This document shows, piece after piece, positions 14,277 to 15,644 of a stretch of 15,644 nt of DNA (positions are counted from its first letter, which is position 1; each line of letters starts with the position of its first letter). The notes under the pieces are model-generated. The model had not been told where the DNA came from. It searched no databases and saw nothing but the letters and a program-made list of their open reading frames with translations. A program made the position numbers and the translations under genes. This DNA comes from JBKPNX01 sp046732855 (GTDB lineage: Bacteria > Pseudomonadota > Alphaproteobacteria > Geminicoccales > Geminicoccaceae), in contig JBKPNX010000074.1 in NCBI GenBank assembly GCA_046732855.1, positions 1 through 15,644 on the forward strand. Reading direction: 5' to 3'.

Positions 14277-14708
14277 TCAGTGGCCGGCGATGTAGGCGTC
14301 GCGCAGGACCGCGGCTTCGAGCTCGAGCTCGTCGAGCCGGTGCTTCACCGCATCGCCGATGCTGATCAGGCCGACGAGCCGGCTGCCTTCGAGCACGGGC
14401 AGGTGGCGCACCCGGTGGCGCGTCATCAGCCCGAGCACCCGGGTCAGGCTGTCCTCGGGGCGGCAGGTGATGACGTGGCGGGCCATCACGTCGTCGACCT
14501 TGATCTCGGACGCCTCGGCGCGGTGCGCGGCGAAGGCGTGCACGACGTCCCGCTCCGAGATCATGCCGGCGAGGTGATCGCCCTCGAGCACGACGAGCGC
14601 GCCGATGCCCTCCAGGCGCAGCCGCTGCGCTACGGTGGCCAGAGTCGCCGCAGGATGCACGGTTGCGACCTCGCGGCCTTTCACGGCCAGTACCGCCTCC
14701 ACCTTCAT
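14277..14708 (-). CDS. Two-CBS-domain protein
   Basis: A 143-residue soluble protein made almost entirely of a tandem CBS pair: CBS1 about residues 10-64 ending in GMISERDVVHAF, and CBS2 about 74-131 ending in GLISIGDAVKHRL. The MARHVITCRPEDSL segment (75-88) opens the second repeat. Such pairs bind adenine nucleotides (AMP, ATP, SAM) and sense energy state; stand-alone versions are common in proteobacteria and their partners are usually unknown. The ATG at 14708 is set by GGAGAGG five bases upstream; an in-frame ATG at 14810 would add a low-complexity, non-homologous tail. The gene is divergent from the small cytochrome c at 15101. Confidence 0.9.
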   Translation of the reverse strand: MKVEAVLAVKGREVATVHPAATLATVAQRLRLEGIGALVVLEGDHLAGMISERDVVHAFAAHRAEASEIKVDDVMARHVITCRPEDSLTRVLGLMTRHRVRHLPVLEGSRLVGLISIGDAVKHRLDELELEAAVLRDAYIAGH

Positions 14709-15100
14709 CGGAGCCTCTCCATCGTTCTGGCAGGGACCGTGCCCTCTCCCGGAATCTAGCACTCTCTGGTCGGCTCTCCCAGCACCTCCGGCGGATATTG
14801 AGCCGGTCACGCCGCCGTCGCGTTGCTCTTGCTCGAGCCGCCGCAGCCCCGCCGTTCGCCTGCCGCCGCAGCCGCCTTGCTGTCGGCTGTGCCGCGTCCG
14901 GCAGTCGCTTCCCCGCCCGCAGGGCGCGGCTTCGCGCGCGGGTGCGCTGGCGACGCCCGCGAGTGAAGACGGCCCGATCGGGTACCCGCAGAGCGCTCTG
15001 GTCGGGGCATTCTAGCCGCCCTAACTTGATCCTGGCGGCACGGGCGGCGGCGCCACCGCCGGTCGGCCTCATGACGTGGAGCGGAGGGAGGGAAGCCGCC
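14709..15100. other. 392-bp divergent intergenic region
   Basis: The region lies between the oppositely oriented CBS-domain and cytochrome c genes and must carry both promoters. It is very GC-rich and shows no supported gene. The decamer CTCTGGTCGG occurs twice (about 14765-14774 and 14996-15005), each beside a CTAG-containing AT patch (near 14755 and 15012). This may be chance. Confidence 0.45.
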
Positions 15101-15520
15101 ATGATGGATCATCTGCGCATTGCATGGAGGCGCGCCGTCATCTGCGGCGTCTGCGTGGTCGGCATCGGCGGCATCGGCTCGGTGCCGCTCGCGGCCCAGC
15201 AACAGACCGCGGCCGTGGAATCGGACAATCCGCTCTCGGGCGATCCCGACGCGATCAAGGCCGGGCGCAAGCTGTTCAACACCTTCTGCACGCAATGTCA
15301 CGGCGGCGACGCCACCGGCCAGTCGCCGTTCGGCAAGCTCGGCGCCGACCTGACCAAATTCTCCCTCGGCTACACCGAATTCGCGGCGACCGTCGTGGCC
15401 GGCCGGCCCGGCAAGCAGATGCCGCCCTGGGACGGCATCCTCGACGGCGAGCAGATCTCCCAGATCGGCGCCTATCTCGAGACGCTCGCCGGCCCGGCCG
15501 CCAACTGGAAGGACCATTGA
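15101..15520 (+). CDS. Small exported single-haem cytochrome c
   Basis: A 139-residue protein with a signal peptide (RR at 10-11, hydrophobic core 12-32, cleavage about LAAQ). It has a single CTQCH haem motif at 63-67 and a distal Met ligand, M107, in GKQMPPWDG. The mature domain is about 100 residues, a compact class I cytochrome c of the periplasm. The order F-x-x-x-C-x-x-C-H, the GLG-like loop and the closing YLETLAG helix are standard. A purine-rich AGGGAGGGAAG ends seven bases before the ATG at 15101; a second ATG follows directly. The gene stands alone on the plus strand, divergent from the CBS-domain gene. It may serve as electron acceptor for periplasmic dehydrogenases such as the PQQ enzyme in this window, but it is more than 10 kb away and is not obviously the XoxG type. 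Confidence 0.87.
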   Translation: MMDHLRIAWRRAVICGVCVVGIGGIGSVPLAAQQQTAAVESDNPLSGDPDAIKAGRKLFNTFCTQCHGGDATGQSPFGKLGADLTKFSLGYTEFAATVVAGRPGKQMPPWDGILDGEQISQIGAYLETLAGPAANWKDH

Positions 15521-15644
15521 CGCCGCCGCCGGCGCCCCGCGCGCCGCGACGGGGCAAGGCGGCGGGCGGCGTTTCCGGCCGTTGACCGGATCTTTGACCA
15601 CCGGCTCGTGGAGCAGCCCGCGGGTCGCCTGTTCAGCCCTGGCG

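Noticed and set aside
15521..15644. Terminal 124 bases with GC-rich inverted segments
   Set aside because: No supported reading frame and no clean hairpin with a T-tract; it could be the 3' end of a gene outside the window, but nothing recognisable is encoded.

Overview
The window is high-GC (roughly two-thirds G+C by eye), densely coded DNA. It suggests a Gram-negative proteobacterium, most likely an alphaproteobacterium. The pointers are two exported c-type cytochromes, a periplasmic PQQ alcohol dehydrogenase of the lanthanide type and a PleD/PopA-like REC-REC-GGDEF protein. No rRNA, tRNA, CRISPR array, transposase or integrase was seen, and the taxonomic placement is inference.

Left part (1-5926): the C-terminal end of a neprosin-domain protein; a c-type cytochrome followed by a small DUF2269-like membrane protein (likely an operon); then, on the minus strand, a VOC/PhnB-like protein and a PQQ-dependent alcohol dehydrogenase whose active site reads Asp-Tyr-Asp, the lanthanide-dependent (XoxF-type) signature. 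Divergent from the dehydrogenase is a 446-residue two-receiver protein. Its GGDEF catalytic motif is destroyed (GSDRF) but its c-di-GMP inhibitory site RxxD is intact and correctly spaced, so it looks like a c-di-GMP receptor rather than a synthase.

Middle part (5927-10939): a 455-bp non-coding stretch with an imperfect tandem repeat and an AT-rich promoter-like zone; a TauD/TfdA-type Fe(II)/2-oxoglutarate dioxygenase; a convergent YbjJ-like MFS transporter lying downstream of an SCP2-type thiolase (same strand); and, divergent from the thiolase, a HicA/HicB toxin-antitoxin pair.

Right part (10940-15644): a SulP/SLC26 anion transporter with a STAS domain whose N-terminal reading frame has no ordinary start codon; an orphan polyamine-type ABC substrate-binding protein of clearly lower G+C than its neighbours, ended by a strong hairpin; a two-CBS-domain protein; and, divergent from it, a second small exported cytochrome c. 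Nothing is seen in the last 124 bases.

The most coherent functional theme is periplasmic oxidation: a lanthanide-type PQQ dehydrogenase and two single-haem cytochromes that could carry its electrons. The rest looks like a mixed accessory neighbourhood. No clearly new multi-gene system is evident; the best leads are the degenerate c-di-GMP receptor next to the dehydrogenase, the cytochrome/DUF2269 pair, and the start-less sulP.
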